From positions 3,038,001-3,102,000 of the forward strand of contig NZ_AP022586.1 of the NCBI RefSeq assembly GCF_010731695.1: DNA of 64,000 nucleotides. The letters are read 5' to 3'. The notes under the pieces were generated by a model, which was not told the origin of the DNA, did not search any database, and saw only the letters and a program-made list of their open reading frames with translations. The first letter of the stretch is position 1, and the number at the start of each line of letters is the position of its first letter. Of the stretch, positions 27,631 through 36,727 are shown piece by piece. Made by a program: the position numbers and the translations under genes. This stretch comes from Mycolicibacterium litorale (GTDB lineage: Bacteria; Actinomycetota; Actinomycetes; Mycobacteriales; Mycobacteriaceae).

Positions 27631-28119
27631 GTGCCGCTCTACGCCGCCTACGGGTCGAACATGCATCCCGAGCAGATGATGGAGCGTGCACCGCATTCGC
27701 CCATGGCCGGAACCGGCTGGCTGCACGGCTGGCGGCTGACCTTCGGCGGCGAGGACATCGGCTGGGAAGGCGCGCTCGCCACCGTCGTCGAGGATCCGCT
27801 GTCCAAGGTGTTCGTCGTGCTCTACGACATGACCAAAGAGGACGAGGAGACCCTCGACCGCTGGGAGGGTTCGGAGCTCGGCATCCACAAGAAGATCCGC
27901 TGCCGCGTCGACCGGGTCACCGGATTCTCCACGGACACCCCACTTGAACCCGTACTGGCATGGCTCTACGTGGTCGACGCGTGGGAGGGTGGCCTGCCGT
28001 CGGCGCGCTACCTCGGAGTGATGGCCGACGCCGCCGAGATCGCCGGTGCCCCAGCTGATTACGTCCACGACCTGCGAACACGCCCGTCGCGGAGCATCGG
28101 GCCGGGCACCAAGGGCTGA
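27631..28119 (+). CDS. Gamma-glutamylcyclotransferase-fold protein (Rv3304 type)
   Basis: 162 residues. The N-terminal YAAYGSNMHPEQM contains the YGSN substrate-binding loop of GGCT/AIG2-like proteins, and the acidic residue in DRWEGSELGIHKK fits the position of the catalytic glutamate. It may cleave gamma-glutamyl amines or glutathione-like compounds; mycobacteria use mycothiol and ergothioneine, so the substrate is open. The GTG start at 27631 is supported by the leaderless -10 box. It abuts the convergent DUF4032 gene with no gap. Confidence 0.87.
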   Translation: MPLYAAYGSNMHPEQMMERAPHSPMAGTGWLHGWRLTFGGEDIGWEGALATVVEDPLSKVFVVLYDMTKEDEETLDRWEGSELGIHKKIRCRVDRVTGFSTDTPLEPVLAWLYVVDAWEGGLPSARYLGVMADAAEIAGAPADYVHDLRTRPSRSIGPGTKG

Positions 28120-29391
28120 TCAGTCGTCGTCGAAGCCGAGCACCGGCATCGGCTGCGTCGGCACCTCCGCGACCGCCATCTTGGCCGCCGAGTCGGGCGG
28201 GATGACGTCGCGCGCCAGCGCCACCAGCGCCCGCTCGGTCCCGACGTCGCGGCCCGCGCGTTCGCTGAGCAACCAGCGCACCTCGAGCAGATCGCAGAAC
28301 GCCTGGATCGGCGTGCCGGCGTGGCCGATCGCCTCGTGCGCGCGGTGCATGGTGGGCGTGGCGACCTCCATCACCCACAGCTGCGCGGCCGTCGCGTCGT
28401 CGACGTCGTGCCCGGCCTCCTGGCTGAGCCGGGCCTGGAAGGTCTGCAGATCGCCGAGCAGCGTGCGCGCCTGTCCTTCGCCGACGTCGAGTCCGGTCAG
28501 CTCGCGCAGGCGTTCGGCGTGGAAGCGGCGGTCGCCGACGGCGACGTGCAGCTGCAGCCGGTCCGGCGCGGTGTCGCTGACCGGCTGCAGGGTGACTTCC
28601 TCGACGGCGAAGCCCAGTTCGTTGAGCCGGCGGATTGTGCCCTCGACGCGGTACCGGTCGCTGAAGTCGAAGACCGGTTCGGCGTGCAGCACGTCCCACA
28701 GCCGCTGGTAGCGGTTGGGGATGTCCTGTGCCTCGGCGATCAGCGTGTCCTCCAGCTCCTCCGACGAGCCGAGATATGCGGCGAGGTCCATCAGGTCGGC
28801 GGCGACGTTCTCGACGAGGATGTCGAGGTCGTGGCGGCGCTGACCGTCGGACAGGCGTGGGTGCACCTCGGACGTCTCGGCGTCGACCAGCCACGCCTGC
28901 AGCACCTGACCGTCGCGGGAGAACAACGTGTTGGCCAGCGAGCAGTCACCCCAGAACACGCCGTGGCGGTGCAGTTCGACGAGCAGTGTGGCCATCGCGT
29001 CGAACAGCCGGGCGCGGTGTTTGGGTTCCTCGGGCGGCAGCCGGCGGAACAGCCTGCGGTACTGCCACGACCCGTCGAGGAAGCGGGTCAGCAGGAGCGA
29101 CGTGTCGAAGTCGGGCTGATAGACCAGTCCGGCCCGCTTCACAGCGGGCAGTCCCAGCTCTTCGAGGGCGCCGAGTACGCCGTACTCCTTGTTCGCGATG
29201 CGCGGTGGGAGTTCCTTGACCGCCCACAGGGCGCCGTCGCAGTGGACGAACTTGACCAGGTGCCGGCTCGGGCCGACGGCGATGTCGCGCAACGGCACGT
29301 CGGGCACCGCCCACTGCGCGAGCGGACGGTCCCAGGGCAGCGCGAGCAGCCCGGCGCTCGGGGTGCGCAGCCGCAGTTCGGGCACGGCCAT
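28120..29391 (-). CDS. DUF4032 protein with a protein-kinase-like fold
   Basis: 423 residues. The N-terminal ~190 residues resemble the lipopolysaccharide-kinase (Kdo/WaaP) fold: candidate ATP-binding Lys59 in WAVKELP, a catalytic-loop-like WGDCSLANTL with Asp149 and Asn154, and a DFG-like Asp170 in LVDAETSE. The C-terminal half (from about 200) is the DUF4032 region, helical with QLHVAVGDRRFHAERL. All three kinase key residues are present, so activity is possible, but no substrate is known. Actinobacteria-restricted family. It follows amiA1 on the same strand after a 97-base gap holding a hairpin. Confidence 0.8.
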   Translation of the reverse strand: MAVPELRLRTPSAGLLALPWDRPLAQWAVPDVPLRDIAVGPSRHLVKFVHCDGALWAVKELPPRIANKEYGVLGALEELGLPAVKRAGLVYQPDFDTSLLLTRFLDGSWQYRRLFRRLPPEEPKHRARLFDAMATLLVELHRHGVFWGDCSLANTLFSRDGQVLQAWLVDAETSEVHPRLSDGQRRHDLDILVENVAADLMDLAAYLGSSEELEDTLIAEAQDIPNRYQRLWDVLHAEPVFDFSDRYRVEGTIRRLNELGFAVEEVTLQPVSDTAPDRLQLHVAVGDRRFHAERLRELTGLDVGEGQARTLLGDLQTFQARLSQEAGHDVDDATAAQLWVMEVATPTMHRAHEAIGHAGTPIQAFCDLLEVRWLLSERAGRDVGTERALVALARDVIPPDSAAKMAVAEVPTQPMPVLGFDDD

Positions 29392-29411
29392 GGGGCCAGC
29401 CTGTCACTCGC

Positions 29412-29481
29412 GGCGGCGCGAGCGTGCGGAAAGTGCTGCTACCGGCGCGGTGTGTCGGGCGCAGACACGCACGCTCGCCGC
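29412..29481. repeat. Long intergenic inverted repeat
   Basis: Perfect 10-base arms CGAGCGTGCG (29419-29428) and CGCACGCTCG (29468-29477), extended by matching GCGG/CCGC flanks with a two-base bulge; the loop is 39 bases. It sits between the 3' end of amiA1 and the start of the DUF4032 gene. There is no T-run, so it is not a standard terminator; it could stabilise the amiA1 mRNA 3' end or be a remnant of a palindromic repeat. Confidence 0.6.
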
Positions 29482-29488
29482 AGGAGCG

Positions 29489-30670
29489 TCAGGCGGGGGT
29501 GAGGGCGGCGGACTGTTCGACGATGTTGACCATCAGCCGCACGCCGACGCCGAGTGCGCGTTCGTCGAGGTCGAAGTTCGGCTGGTGCAGATCGAGCTGC
29601 GGTCCGCGACCGCTCCACACGCCGAGCCGCGCCATCGCGCCCGGCACCTCCTCGAGATACCAGGAGAAGTCCTCACCGCCGCCGGACTGCCGGGTGTCGG
29701 CGAGCACGTCGGGACCGATCTCCTCGATCGCGTGCATCAGGATGCGCGTGGCCAGCTCTTCGTTCACCACCGGCGGCACCCCCTGGCGGTACTGCAGGCT
29801 GTACTCGAGACCCAGCGGGGCGAGCAGAGACGAAACGGTCTCGCGCACAATCGATTCCAGCGTCAGCCAGGTCTCCCGCGATGCGGTGCGGATGGTGCCC
29901 GCCAGCGTGCCCGTCTGCGGGATCGCGTTGGCCGCGACGCCCGCGTTGACCGCGCCCCACACCATCACGGTGCTGTTGCGCGGATCGATGCGGCGCGACA
30001 GCACACCCGGCACCCCGGTGATCAACGTGCCCAGTCCGTAGACCAGGTCGCCGGTCAGATGCGGCCGGGAGGTGTGCCCGCCCGGCGACTGCAGCGTCAC
30101 CTCGACCTGGTCGGCGGCCGACGTGATCGGCCCGGGCCGCACCGCGACCCGCCCGACCGCCAACCGCGGGTCGCAGTGCAGCGCGAAGATCCGGGACACC
30201 CCGCTCAGCGCTCCGGCCGCGATCGCGTCGATCGCGCCGCCCGGCATCAACTCCTCGGCGGCCTGGAAAATCAGCCGCACACCGACGGGCAGTTCGGGGA
30301 CCGACGCCAGCGCCATCGCGGCGCCGAGCAGCACCGCGGTGTGCCCGTCGTGACCGCACGCGTGCGCCACGTTCGGCACCGTCGACGTGTAGGGCGCGCC
30401 GGTGCGCTCGTCCATCGGCAGCGCATCCATATCGGCGCGCAGCGCGATGCGCGGACCGTCCTCCGGCCCGAAGTCGCAGGTCAGTCCGGTTCCACCGGGC
30501 AGCACCTTGGGGTTGAGCCCGGCGTCGGCCAGCCGAGCCCCGACGAACTGGGTGGTCGCGAACTCCCGGCGGCCGAGTTCGGGATGGGCGTGGATGTGGC
30601 GCCGCCACGCGACCAGCTCGTCGTAGTGGGCGGACAGCCAGCGCGCGGCGGCGTGTTTGAGCACGCTCAT
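29489..30670 (-). CDS. amiA1: M20 family metallo-amidohydrolase AmiA1
   Basis: 393 residues, M20D peptidase/N-acyl-amino-acid amidohydrolase. Metal- and substrate-binding segments are HIHAHPELGRREF, RADMDALPMDE, HACGHDGHTAVLLG, the catalytic Glu pair in FQAAEELMPGG, and HCDP; the dimerisation domain is inserted at about 185-300. It hydrolyses an amide, such as N-acetylated or indole-acetyl amino acids, in the cytoplasm. It begins in the amiB1 stop (ATGA overlap at 30667-30670), so the two related enzymes are coupled. Confidence 0.9.
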   Translation of the reverse strand: MSVLKHAAARWLSAHYDELVAWRRHIHAHPELGRREFATTQFVGARLADAGLNPKVLPGGTGLTCDFGPEDGPRIALRADMDALPMDERTGAPYTSTVPNVAHACGHDGHTAVLLGAAMALASVPELPVGVRLIFQAAEELMPGGAIDAIAAGALSGVSRIFALHCDPRLAVGRVAVRPGPITSAADQVEVTLQSPGGHTSRPHLTGDLVYGLGTLITGVPGVLSRRIDPRNSTVMVWGAVNAGVAANAIPQTGTLAGTIRTASRETWLTLESIVRETVSSLLAPLGLEYSLQYRQGVPPVVNEELATRILMHAIEEIGPDVLADTRQSGGGEDFSWYLEEVPGAMARLGVWSGRGPQLDLHQPNFDLDERALGVGVRLMVNIVEQSAALTPA

Positions 30671-31848
30671 GACGCCCGCCTCTCCTGCCGCTCCAGCACC
30701 CGGTCGCGCTCCGCGGGCGTCTCGGCCAGACGAACCACGGTGCGCGCCAACATGATCGCACCCTCGACGACGGCCTTGTCCGCGCTGGGTCCGGCGGCCG
30801 CCGCGGTGAACGCCGGCTGGTGGATGGACGCGCCGCCCGCGTCCACGCCCACCACCGGGTGGATGCCGGGGACGGCCTGGGTCACATTGCCCATGTCGGT
30901 GCTCCCGAGCGGCAGGGCCGCCTCGACCTCCGCGGGTACCGGCTGGCGGCCGACGCGCTCCATCTCGTCGCGGAAGACCCCGGCCAGCCAGCGGTCGGGA
31001 GTCAGCTCGGCGTAGGCGGGTGCGGTCTCGGCGACCTCGTAGTCACAGCCGGTGGCCACGGCGCCGGCCTGGAAGCATCCCGCCATCCGGTCCTCGAGTT
31101 CGCGCAGCGCGGCCGAATCGGCGGCCCGCATGGTGTAGCGCAACTGTGTGCGCGCCGGGATGACGTTGGTGGCCTGACCGCCGTCGGTGACGATGCCGTG
31201 CACCATCTGCCCGGGCGCCAACTGCTGGCGCAACAGCCCGATCGCGACCTGCGCGACGGTGACGGCGTCGCCGGCGTTGAGCCCGAGGTGCGGAGCGACC
31301 GCGGCATGCGATTCGCGGCCGGTGTAGGCGACGTCGACCTCGGACAGGGCCAGCGACCGTGCCGCGGCGATGTCGACGGGCCCCGGGTGCAGCATCACCG
31401 CGACGGCGATGTCGTCGAACGCCCCGGCCTCGAGCAGCAGCACCTTGCCGCCACCGGTCTCCTCGGCGGGCGTGCCCAGCAGCACCACCGTGAGGCCCAG
31501 GTCGTCGGCGACGTCGGCGAGCGCCAGCGCGGTGCCGACGGCCGACGCCGCGATGACGTTGTGACCGCACGCGTGGCCGATGTCGGGCAGTGCGTCGTAC
31601 TCCGCGCAGACGCCGACGACCAGCGCGCCGCTGCCGTAGGAGGCGCGGAACGCGGTGTCGAGGCCGCCGACCGCGGTGGTCATCTCGAAGCCGTACTCGG
31701 CGACGAGGGCCTGGGTCTTCGCGCAACTGCGGTACTCGTCGAACGCCAGCTCGGGTTCGGCGTGGATGGCGTGCGACAACTCGACCAGATCGCCCCGGCG
31801 TCGCTGGACGGCGTCTTCGACGCTCGTCGACGCGGTGGCAGAGGGCAT
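30667..31848 (-). CDS. amiB1: M20 family metallo-amidohydrolase AmiB1
   Basis: 393 residues, the same fold as the downstream amiA1 but clearly diverged. Motifs are [31 protein letters not shown], the catalytic Glu in [11 protein letters not shown], and a late [13 protein letters not shown] segment. The GHACGHN form is seen in aminobenzoyl-glutamate/amidohydrolase-like M20 proteins. It is probably a product of an old tandem duplication with amiA1, sharing one transcript. The start ATG at 31848 has a GATACT box six bases upstream, a weaker leaderless candidate. Confidence 0.9.
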   Translation of the reverse strand: MPSATASTSVEDAVQRRRGDLVELSHAIHAEPELAFDEYRSCAKTQALVAEYGFEMTTAVGGLDTAFRASYGSGALVVGVCAEYDALPDIGHACGHNVIAASAVGTALALADVADDLGLTVVLLGTPAEETGGGKVLLLEAGAFDDIAVAVMLHPGPVDIAAARSLALSEVDVAYTGRESHAAVAPHLGLNAGDAVTVAQVAIGLLRQQLAPGQMVHGIVTDGGQATNVIPARTQLRYTMRAADSAALRELEDRMAGCFQAGAVATGCDYEVAETAPAYAELTPDRWLAGVFRDEMERVGRQPVPAEVEAALPLGSTDMGNVTQAVPGIHPVVGVDAGGASIHQPAFTAAAAGPSADKAVVEGAIMLARTVVRLAETPAERDRVLERQERRAS

Positions 31849-31890
31849 TCACGCAGTATCTCACTCACCGGTGCGGCGCCGGACGACAGC

Positions 31891-31896
31891 TAAGCT
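31891..31896 (+). promoter_or_regulatory. -10 box TAAGCT, leaderless promoter for deoD
   Basis: TAAGCT then eight bases then GTG 31905, identical in form to the promoter at 27617. Confidence 0.5.
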
Positions 31897-31904
31897 CGCA
31901 CACC

Positions 31905-32699
31905 GTGACCAGCCCAGCGGACGTGGCCCAGCACGCGGCGGCCGCGATCGGCGAGCGCACCGGCGTCGACCGGCACGACGTCGCGGTGGTCCTGGGGTCG
32001 GGATGGGCCCCCGCGGCCGACGCCCTCGGGACCCCGGAGGCGACCGTGCCGATGGCGGAGCTGCCCGGCTTCACGCCGCCGACCGCCGAGGGGCACGGCG
32101 GTCAGGCCCTGTCCATCCCGGTCGGTGGCCGGCGGGTGCTGGTGCTCGTCGGGCGCATCCACGCCTACGAGGGCCACGACCTGCGCCACGTCGTGCACCC
32201 GGTGCGGGCGGCGTGCGCGGCCGGTGTGCACACGGTGGTACTGACCAACGCCGCGGGCGGGCTGCGCGAGGAGTACACCGTCGGCCAACCTGTGCTGATC
32301 AGCGACCACCTCAACCTCACCGCGCGCTCGCCGCTGGTCGGCGCGGAGTTCGTCGACCTGGTCGACGCGTACGCGCCGCGGCTACGGGCGCTCGCCCAGA
32401 CCATCGACCCCACCCTGGCCGAAGGCGTCTACGCCGGCCTGCCGGGTCCGCACTACGAGACTCCGGCCGAGATCCGGATGCTGCGCACGCTCGGCGCGGA
32501 CCTGGTCGGGATGTCGACGGTGCACGAGACGATCGCCGCGCGCGCGGCCGGCGCCGAGGTGCTGGCGATCTCGCTGGTGACCAACCTGGCGGCGGGGATG
32601 ACCGGACAGCCGCTCTCCCACGCCGAGGTGCTCGAGGCGGGCCGTCAGTCCGCGACCCGGATGGGCGCGCTGCTGGCGGGGGTCATCTCGGCGCTCTGA
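31905..32699 (+). CDS. deoD: Purine nucleoside phosphorylase (trimeric type)
   Basis: 264 residues. The phosphate/purine site motifs are [34 protein letters not shown], and the diagnostic [16 protein letters not shown] followed by GMSTVHE. It phosphorolyses purine (deoxy)nucleosides for salvage. M. tuberculosis calls the orthologue deoD (Rv3307), although the sequence belongs to the trimeric PNP class rather than the hexameric E. coli DeoD class. It is close to other salvage genes (upp, add, deoA, cdd). The last 55 bases overlap the convergent AbrB-type gene. Confidence 0.95.
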   Translation: MTSPADVAQHAAAAIGERTGVDRHDVAVVLGSGWAPAADALGTPEATVPMAELPGFTPPTAEGHGGQALSIPVGGRRVLVLVGRIHAYEGHDLRHVVHPVRAACAAGVHTVVLTNAAGGLREEYTVGQPVLISDHLNLTARSPLVGAEFVDLVDAYAPRLRALAQTIDPTLAEGVYAGLPGPHYETPAEIRMLRTLGADLVGMSTVHETIAARAAGAEVLAISLVTNLAAGMTGQPLSHAEVLEAGRQSATRMGALLAGVISAL

Positions 32700-33769
32700 C
32701 CGCCGCCGCGGCGGGTCAGCCTGCGGCTCGCCCACACCACGAAGCGCGCCAGCAGCGGCGAGGCGAACAGCATCAGCAGCACCCGCAGCACCTGCGCGGC
32801 GATGATGAACGTGACGTTCGACCCGGTCTCGACCGCGGTCGCGAGCACCGCGTACACCCCGCCGGGGCTGGTCGCGAGGTACCCCTCGAGCGGTGTCAGC
32901 GCCGTGTAGTGCGCGAGCACCACCCCGAGGCCGGCGGTCCCCACCCCGAGCAACACGATCAAGCCGAGCGCCGCGGGCAGGATCCGGGCGATCGCGCGCA
33001 GCGAGGCGGTGGTGAAGGCCAACCCGGCCTGCCAGCCGATCACGAAGTAGCTGACCTGCACCAACACCGCGGGCACGGACAGTCCGAACGACAGGCCCGT
33101 CAGCTGCAACACCACCGTCAGCGCCATCGGCCCGAGCAGACCTGCGCCCGGCAACCGGAGCAGCCGTCCGCCCGCGGCGCCGACCACGACCAGCACGGCC
33201 AGCATGCCCAGGCTCAGATACCAAGGCGCCGCTACCCCCTGGTCCATCGCGCCGGAGGGGTGCGACTTGTCCGGGTGGTAGACGAACGACACGACCAGCG
33301 GCATCGACGCGGTCACCAGCGCCACCCGCAGGTACTGCACCACCGACACCACCCGGTCGTCGCCGCCGAGATCGCGGGCGATGGCGACCAGTCCGGAGGC
33401 CCCGCCTGCGGTCAGCGCCAGCGATCCGGTCAGCGGCGTGACGTCGCGGTGCAGTCCGAGCAGGGCACCGGCCACCACGCTCAGCAGCAGAGTGGCCACG
33501 GCGATCGCGACGACGAACGGCCAGTCCGAGCCGAGCGCGCTGAACGCGTCGCGCTGCACCATCGTGCCGATGTAGACGCCGAGCACCCCCTGGGCGACCA
33601 CGCCCGCAGGCCGCGGCACCCCGGCCGGCGCCAGGGACGCCAGCGCGAGCGCGATGCCGACCGCCAGGGCCGCGAACAGCCCGGCCGACGGCACCCCGGC
33701 CCGGGTGAGCGGAACGGTGACCGCGGCCGACGCCGCCGCCAGCAACACCCACTTCACGACTTGCCGCAT
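32645..33769 (-). CDS. AbrB-family membrane protein (putative transporter)
   Basis: 374 residues with about ten hydrophobic segments and an internal duplication: the [12 protein letters not shown]... half and the [15 protein letters not shown] half both carry the AbrB (ammonia monooxygenase regulator-like, PF05145) signature, with conserved [14 protein letters not shown] and [15 protein letters not shown] segments. Function is unproven; a transport role is presumed. The ATG at 33769 has GGGGAGGTGAG directly upstream; an in-frame start at 33826 would add 19 hydrophilic residues. Divergent from a marR gene with shared GGTATWACT motifs, suggesting it is the regulator's target. Confidence 0.82.
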   Translation of the reverse strand: MRQVVKWVLLAAASAAVTVPLTRAGVPSAGLFAALAVGIALALASLAPAGVPRPAGVVAQGVLGVYIGTMVQRDAFSALGSDWPFVVAIAVATLLLSVVAGALLGLHRDVTPLTGSLALTAGGASGLVAIARDLGGDDRVVSVVQYLRVALVTASMPLVVSFVYHPDKSHPSGAMDQGVAAPWYLSLGMLAVLVVVGAAGGRLLRLPGAGLLGPMALTVVLQLTGLSFGLSVPAVLVQVSYFVIGWQAGLAFTTASLRAIARILPAALGLIVLLGVGTAGLGVVLAHYTALTPLEGYLATSPGGVYAVLATAVETGSNVTFIIAAQVLRVLLMLFASPLLARFVVWASRRLTRRGGGQSAEMTPASSAPIRVAD

Positions 33770-33805
33770 CTCACCTCCCCACCTTTCAAAGCTAAGTATG
33801 TCCTT

Positions 33806-33814
33806 GGTATTACT
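33806..33814. promoter_or_regulatory. Candidate MarR motif GGTATTACT (AbrB-gene side)
   Basis: Nine-base motif repeated with one change at 33949-33957 beside the marR start. On the minus strand it lies about 37 bases upstream of the transporter ATG, in promoter position. Confidence 0.35.
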
Positions 33815-33840
33815 CCAGCGCAACAAGTCCGGAAGTGATG

Positions 33841-33902
33841 CGCCGAGACTGCTGCCAGGTCAAGAATACCGCGACATTCGTGATCTCCACGCGGTCTCGG
33901 CG
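33841..33902. repeat. 62-bp palindromic intergenic element, copy 1
   Basis: Arms CGCCGAGACTGC (33841-33852) and GCGGTCTCGGCG (33891-33902), inverted with one mismatch. The 38-base interior shares CGTGATCTCC, at the same offset, with the second copy at 59882. Located between the AbrB-type gene and marR. Confidence 0.65.
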
Positions 33903-33948
33903 TGCGATGCGAACGTTCGCGAAGTGCTCCCGATCGAAGAGATATGAA

Positions 33949-33957
33949 GGTATAACT
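33949..33957. promoter_or_regulatory. Candidate MarR motif GGTATAACT with -10 box (marR side)
   Basis: Contains TATAAC (33951-33956), a -10 box six bases upstream of the marR ATG at 33963. Bound repressor here would block its own promoter. Confidence 0.4.
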
Positions 33958-33962
33958 TGGTC

Positions 33963-34415
33963 ATGACCGATCGCGCCGCCCCCGCCACCGAGCTTCGCGA
34001 GGCGATCATGGCGGTGGCCCGCCAGATGCGCCGTCACCGCCCCGACCACGGCCTGACCCTGAGCCAACTCGAACTGCTCGGCGAGATCAGCCGCACCGGT
34101 GTCACGACCCCGGCCGAACTCGGCGCACGGCTGCAGGTGCGGGCCCAGTCGCTGACCGACAGCATCAACGAACTGCTCGCCCGCGGTCTCATCTCGCGGC
34201 GCCCCGACGACCGGGACCGGCGCAGGCAACTCATCGAGATGACATCCGACGGGGCGGCCCTGCTCGCCGCCGACCGCGCCGAGCGGGACGCGTGGCTGCA
34301 CGGCGCGATGGCCGACACGCTGACCGACCTGGAGTTCGACCTGCTGATGTTGATCGCACCAGTGCTTCGCAAGCTGGCATCAAATGACGTCAAAGCGGGC
34401 ACACTTGCTCCATGA
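33963..34415 (+). CDS. MarR-family transcriptional regulator
   Basis: 150 residues. The winged HTH runs LSQLELLGEISRTG, TTPAELGARLQVRAQSLTDS and a wing at RRPDDRDRRRQL, all typical of MarR. It probably responds to a small phenolic or hydrophobic ligand. Its ATG at 33963 gives a leaderless mRNA; a TTG at 33957 is less likely. It is divergent from the AbrB-type transporter and overlaps the downstream phosphohexomutase ATG by four bases (ATGA), so it also leads the pmmB transcript. Confidence 0.87.
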   Translation: MTDRAAPATELREAIMAVARQMRRHRPDHGLTLSQLELLGEISRTGVTTPAELGARLQVRAQSLTDSINELLARGLISRRPDDRDRRRQLIEMTSDGAALLAADRAERDAWLHGAMADTLTDLEFDLLMLIAPVLRKLASNDVKAGTLAP

Positions 34416-36052
34416 CTTCCTCGGGGACCAAGACGACCGTGCAGGAATGGATTGCCCACGACCCCGACCCGCAGACCGCGGCGGAGTTGTCCGAGTGCAG
34501 TCCGGAGGAACTCGACGAGCGGTTCGCCCGCTCACTGACGTTCGGCACGGCCGGCCTCCGTGGCCCCCTGCGCGGCGGACCCAACGGGATGAACCTGGCG
34601 GTCGTCCTGCGCACCACGTGGGCGGTGGCCAAGGTGCTCAAGGACCGCGGCATGGACGGTTCGCAGGTCGTCGTCGGGCGTGACGCCCGGCACCGGTCCG
34701 ACGAGTTCGCCCGCGCCGCCGCCGAAGTCCTCGCTGCCGAGGGGTTCGAGGTGGTGCTGCTGCTGGCCGCCGTCCCCACCCCGGTGGTGGCGTTCACGGT
34801 GCGCCACATGCACGCCGCGGCCGGCATCCAGATCACCGCATCGCACAACCCGCCGACCGACAACGGGTACAAGGTCTACTTCGAGGGGGGCCTGCAGATC
34901 GTCGGGTCCACCGCCGCCGAGATCGAAGCCGCCATCGCCGAGGCGCCGTTCGCCGACGAGATCCCCAGGGCCGTCGTGGAAACCGGCGGCATGTCGGAGA
35001 TCGCCCACTACGTCGAGCGCGCCGCGAACGTCCGGCGCGCCAAGGCCCCGGTGCGCGTGGCGTTCACCCCGCTGCACGGGGTGGGCGGCGAGTACGCGAT
35101 GGACACGTTCGTCCGCGCCGGCATCACCGATGTGCACGTGGTGGAGAAGCAGTTCGCGCCCGACCCCGACTTCCCGACGGTGTCGCTGCCGAACCCGGAG
35201 GAACCGGGCGCCACCGATGCGCTGCTCGAACTGGCCGCCGAGGTGGAGGCCGACGTCGCGATCGCGCTCGACCCCGACGCCGACCGATGCGCGGTGGGGA
35301 TACCCACCCCGGACGGCTGGCGCATGCTCTCGGGCGACGAAACCGGCTGGCTGCTGGGCGATTTCATCCTCGAACAGGTCGAGCCGGGTGAGGTGATGGA
35401 CTCCACCGTGGTGGCCAGCACCGTGGTGTCGTCGCGGATGCTCGCCGCGATCGCCGCCGCGCACGGCGCCCACTACGTCGAAACGCTCACCGGTTTCAAG
35501 TGGCTCTCCCGTGCCGACGACGACCTGCCCGGCAAGACGATGGTGTACGCCTACGAGGAGGCCATCGGCCACTGTGTGGACCCGGCGGCGGTCCGCGACA
35601 AGGACGGCATCAGCGCGGCGGTGCTCGTCTGCGATCTCATCGGGGTGCTCAAGGAGCACGGCCGCACCGTGCTCGACTGTCTCGACGAGTTGGCCCGCCG
35701 CCACGGCGTGCACACCACCACCGCGGTGAGCCGCCCCGTCGCCGACGCCGACGAAGCGGCCGCGGTGCTGGCCCGCCTGCGCGACACCCCGCCCGACCGC
35801 CTCGCCGGCTACGAGGTGACCGTCACCGATCTGAGCACCTCGGACGGACCGCTGCAGTCCGATGCGCTGATCCTGGCCGGCGGCGACGCCGAGACCTCGG
35901 TGCGGATGGTGGTGCGCCCGTCGGGCACCGAACCAAAGGTGAAGTCCTACATCGAGGTTCGCCGCGACTGCGGAAACGGTGACCTGCAGACCGCGCGCGC
36001 CGAGGCGCAACGGGTGCGCGACGAACTGGTGGCACTGGCCGAGCAGTGGTAG
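34412..36052 (+). CDS. pmmB: Phosphomannomutase/phosphoglucomutase family enzyme PmmB
   Basis: 546 residues, alpha-D-phosphohexomutase with four domains. TFGTAGLRGPL opens domain 1, the phosphoserine loop is ITASHNPPTDNGYK, the Mg-binding loop is ALDPDADRCAVG, the sugar-binding loop lies in YAYEEAIGHCVDP, and the phosphate-binding loop is RPSGTEPKVKSYIE. The YEEAIG form resembles phosphopentomutase/PGM2-like enzymes, so ribose-1-phosphate conversion beside the nucleoside phosphorylase genes is a reasonable alternative to mannose metabolism. It overlaps marR by four bases. Confidence 0.93.
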   Translation: MTSSGTKTTVQEWIAHDPDPQTAAELSECSPEELDERFARSLTFGTAGLRGPLRGGPNGMNLAVVLRTTWAVAKVLKDRGMDGSQVVVGRDARHRSDEFARAAAEVLAAEGFEVVLLLAAVPTPVVAFTVRHMHAAAGIQITASHNPPTDNGYKVYFEGGLQIVGSTAAEIEAAIAEAPFADEIPRAVVETGGMSEIAHYVERAANVRRAKAPVRVAFTPLHGVGGEYAMDTFVRAGITDVHVVEKQFAPDPDFPTVSLPNPEEPGATDALLELAAEVEADVAIALDPDADRCAVGIPTPDGWRMLSGDETGWLLGDFILEQVEPGEVMDSTVVASTVVSSRMLAAIAAAHGAHYVETLTGFKWLSRADDDLPGKTMVYAYEEAIGHCVDPAAVRDKDGISAAVLVCDLIGVLKEHGRTVLDCLDELARRHGVHTTTAVSRPVADADEAAAVLARLRDTPPDRLAGYEVTVTDLSTSDGPLQSDALILAGGDAETSVRMVVRPSGTEPKVKSYIEVRRDCGNGDLQTARAEAQRVRDELVALAEQW

Positions 36053-36053
36053 C

Positions 36054-36677
36054 TCAGCGCGGACCGAACTGCCGGTCCCCCGCATCGCCGAGCCCGGGCA
36101 CGATGTAGGCGGCCTCGTCGAGGCGCTCGTCGATCGTCGCGGTGAACAACCGCATGTCGGGCGCGGTCTTCTCCAGGGTGGCGATGCCCTCCGGCGCGAC
36201 CACCACGCAGATGGCGGTGATGTCGACGGCGCCGCGCGCCTGCAGCAACCCGACGGTGTGGGCGAGCGAACCGCCGGTGGCCAGCATCGGATCCAGGACG
36301 AACACCGGCTGCGTGCTCAGATCCGCGGGCAACGACTCCAGATACGGTGTCGGCTCGTGGGTCTCCTCGTTGCGGGCGACGCCGACGAAGCCGACCCGCG
36401 CCTCGGGGATCAGCGCGTGCGCCTGGTCGACCATGCCGAGCCCCGCCCGCAGGACCGGCACCAGGAGCGGCGGCCGGGCCAACCGGGAACCGGTCGTCAC
36501 GGCGATCGGGGTGCGCACCTGCAGGTCCTCGCGGGCGGCGTCGCGGGTGGCCTCGTAGACCAGCATCAGCGTGAGATCGCGCAACGCCGAACGGAATGCC
36601 GCGTTGTCGGTGTTCTCGTCGCGCAGCGTGGTCAGCCGGGCAGCGGCCAGCGGGTGGTCGACGACGCGCACATCCAT
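36054..36677 (-). CDS. upp: Uracil phosphoribosyltransferase
   Basis: 207 residues, standard size. The PRPP-binding loop is [14 protein letters not shown], the uracil-binding C-terminus is [19 protein letters not shown], and [12 protein letters not shown] is another family motif. It converts uracil plus PRPP to UMP. The ATG at 36677 lies seven bases after a TAAGGT -10 box; longer in-frame ORFs upstream are non-coding. Convergent with pmmB, one base apart. Confidence 0.96.
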   Translation of the reverse strand: MDVRVVDHPLAAARLTTLRDENTDNAAFRSALRDLTLMLVYEATRDAAREDLQVRTPIAVTTGSRLARPPLLVPVLRAGLGMVDQAHALIPEARVGFVGVARNEETHEPTPYLESLPADLSTQPVFVLDPMLATGGSLAHTVGLLQARGAVDITAICVVVAPEGIATLEKTAPDMRLFTATIDERLDEAAYIVPGLGDAGDRQFGPR

Positions 36678-36684
36678 GGCGCAG

Positions 36685-36690
36685 ACCTTA
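36685..36690 (-). promoter_or_regulatory. -10 box TAAGGT, leaderless promoter for upp
   Basis: On the minus strand TAAGGT ends seven bases before ATG 36677. Confidence 0.5.
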
Positions 36691-36727
36691 GCGGGAACCA
36701 CACGGCCGTTCTCGGCGTCGTAATCGC

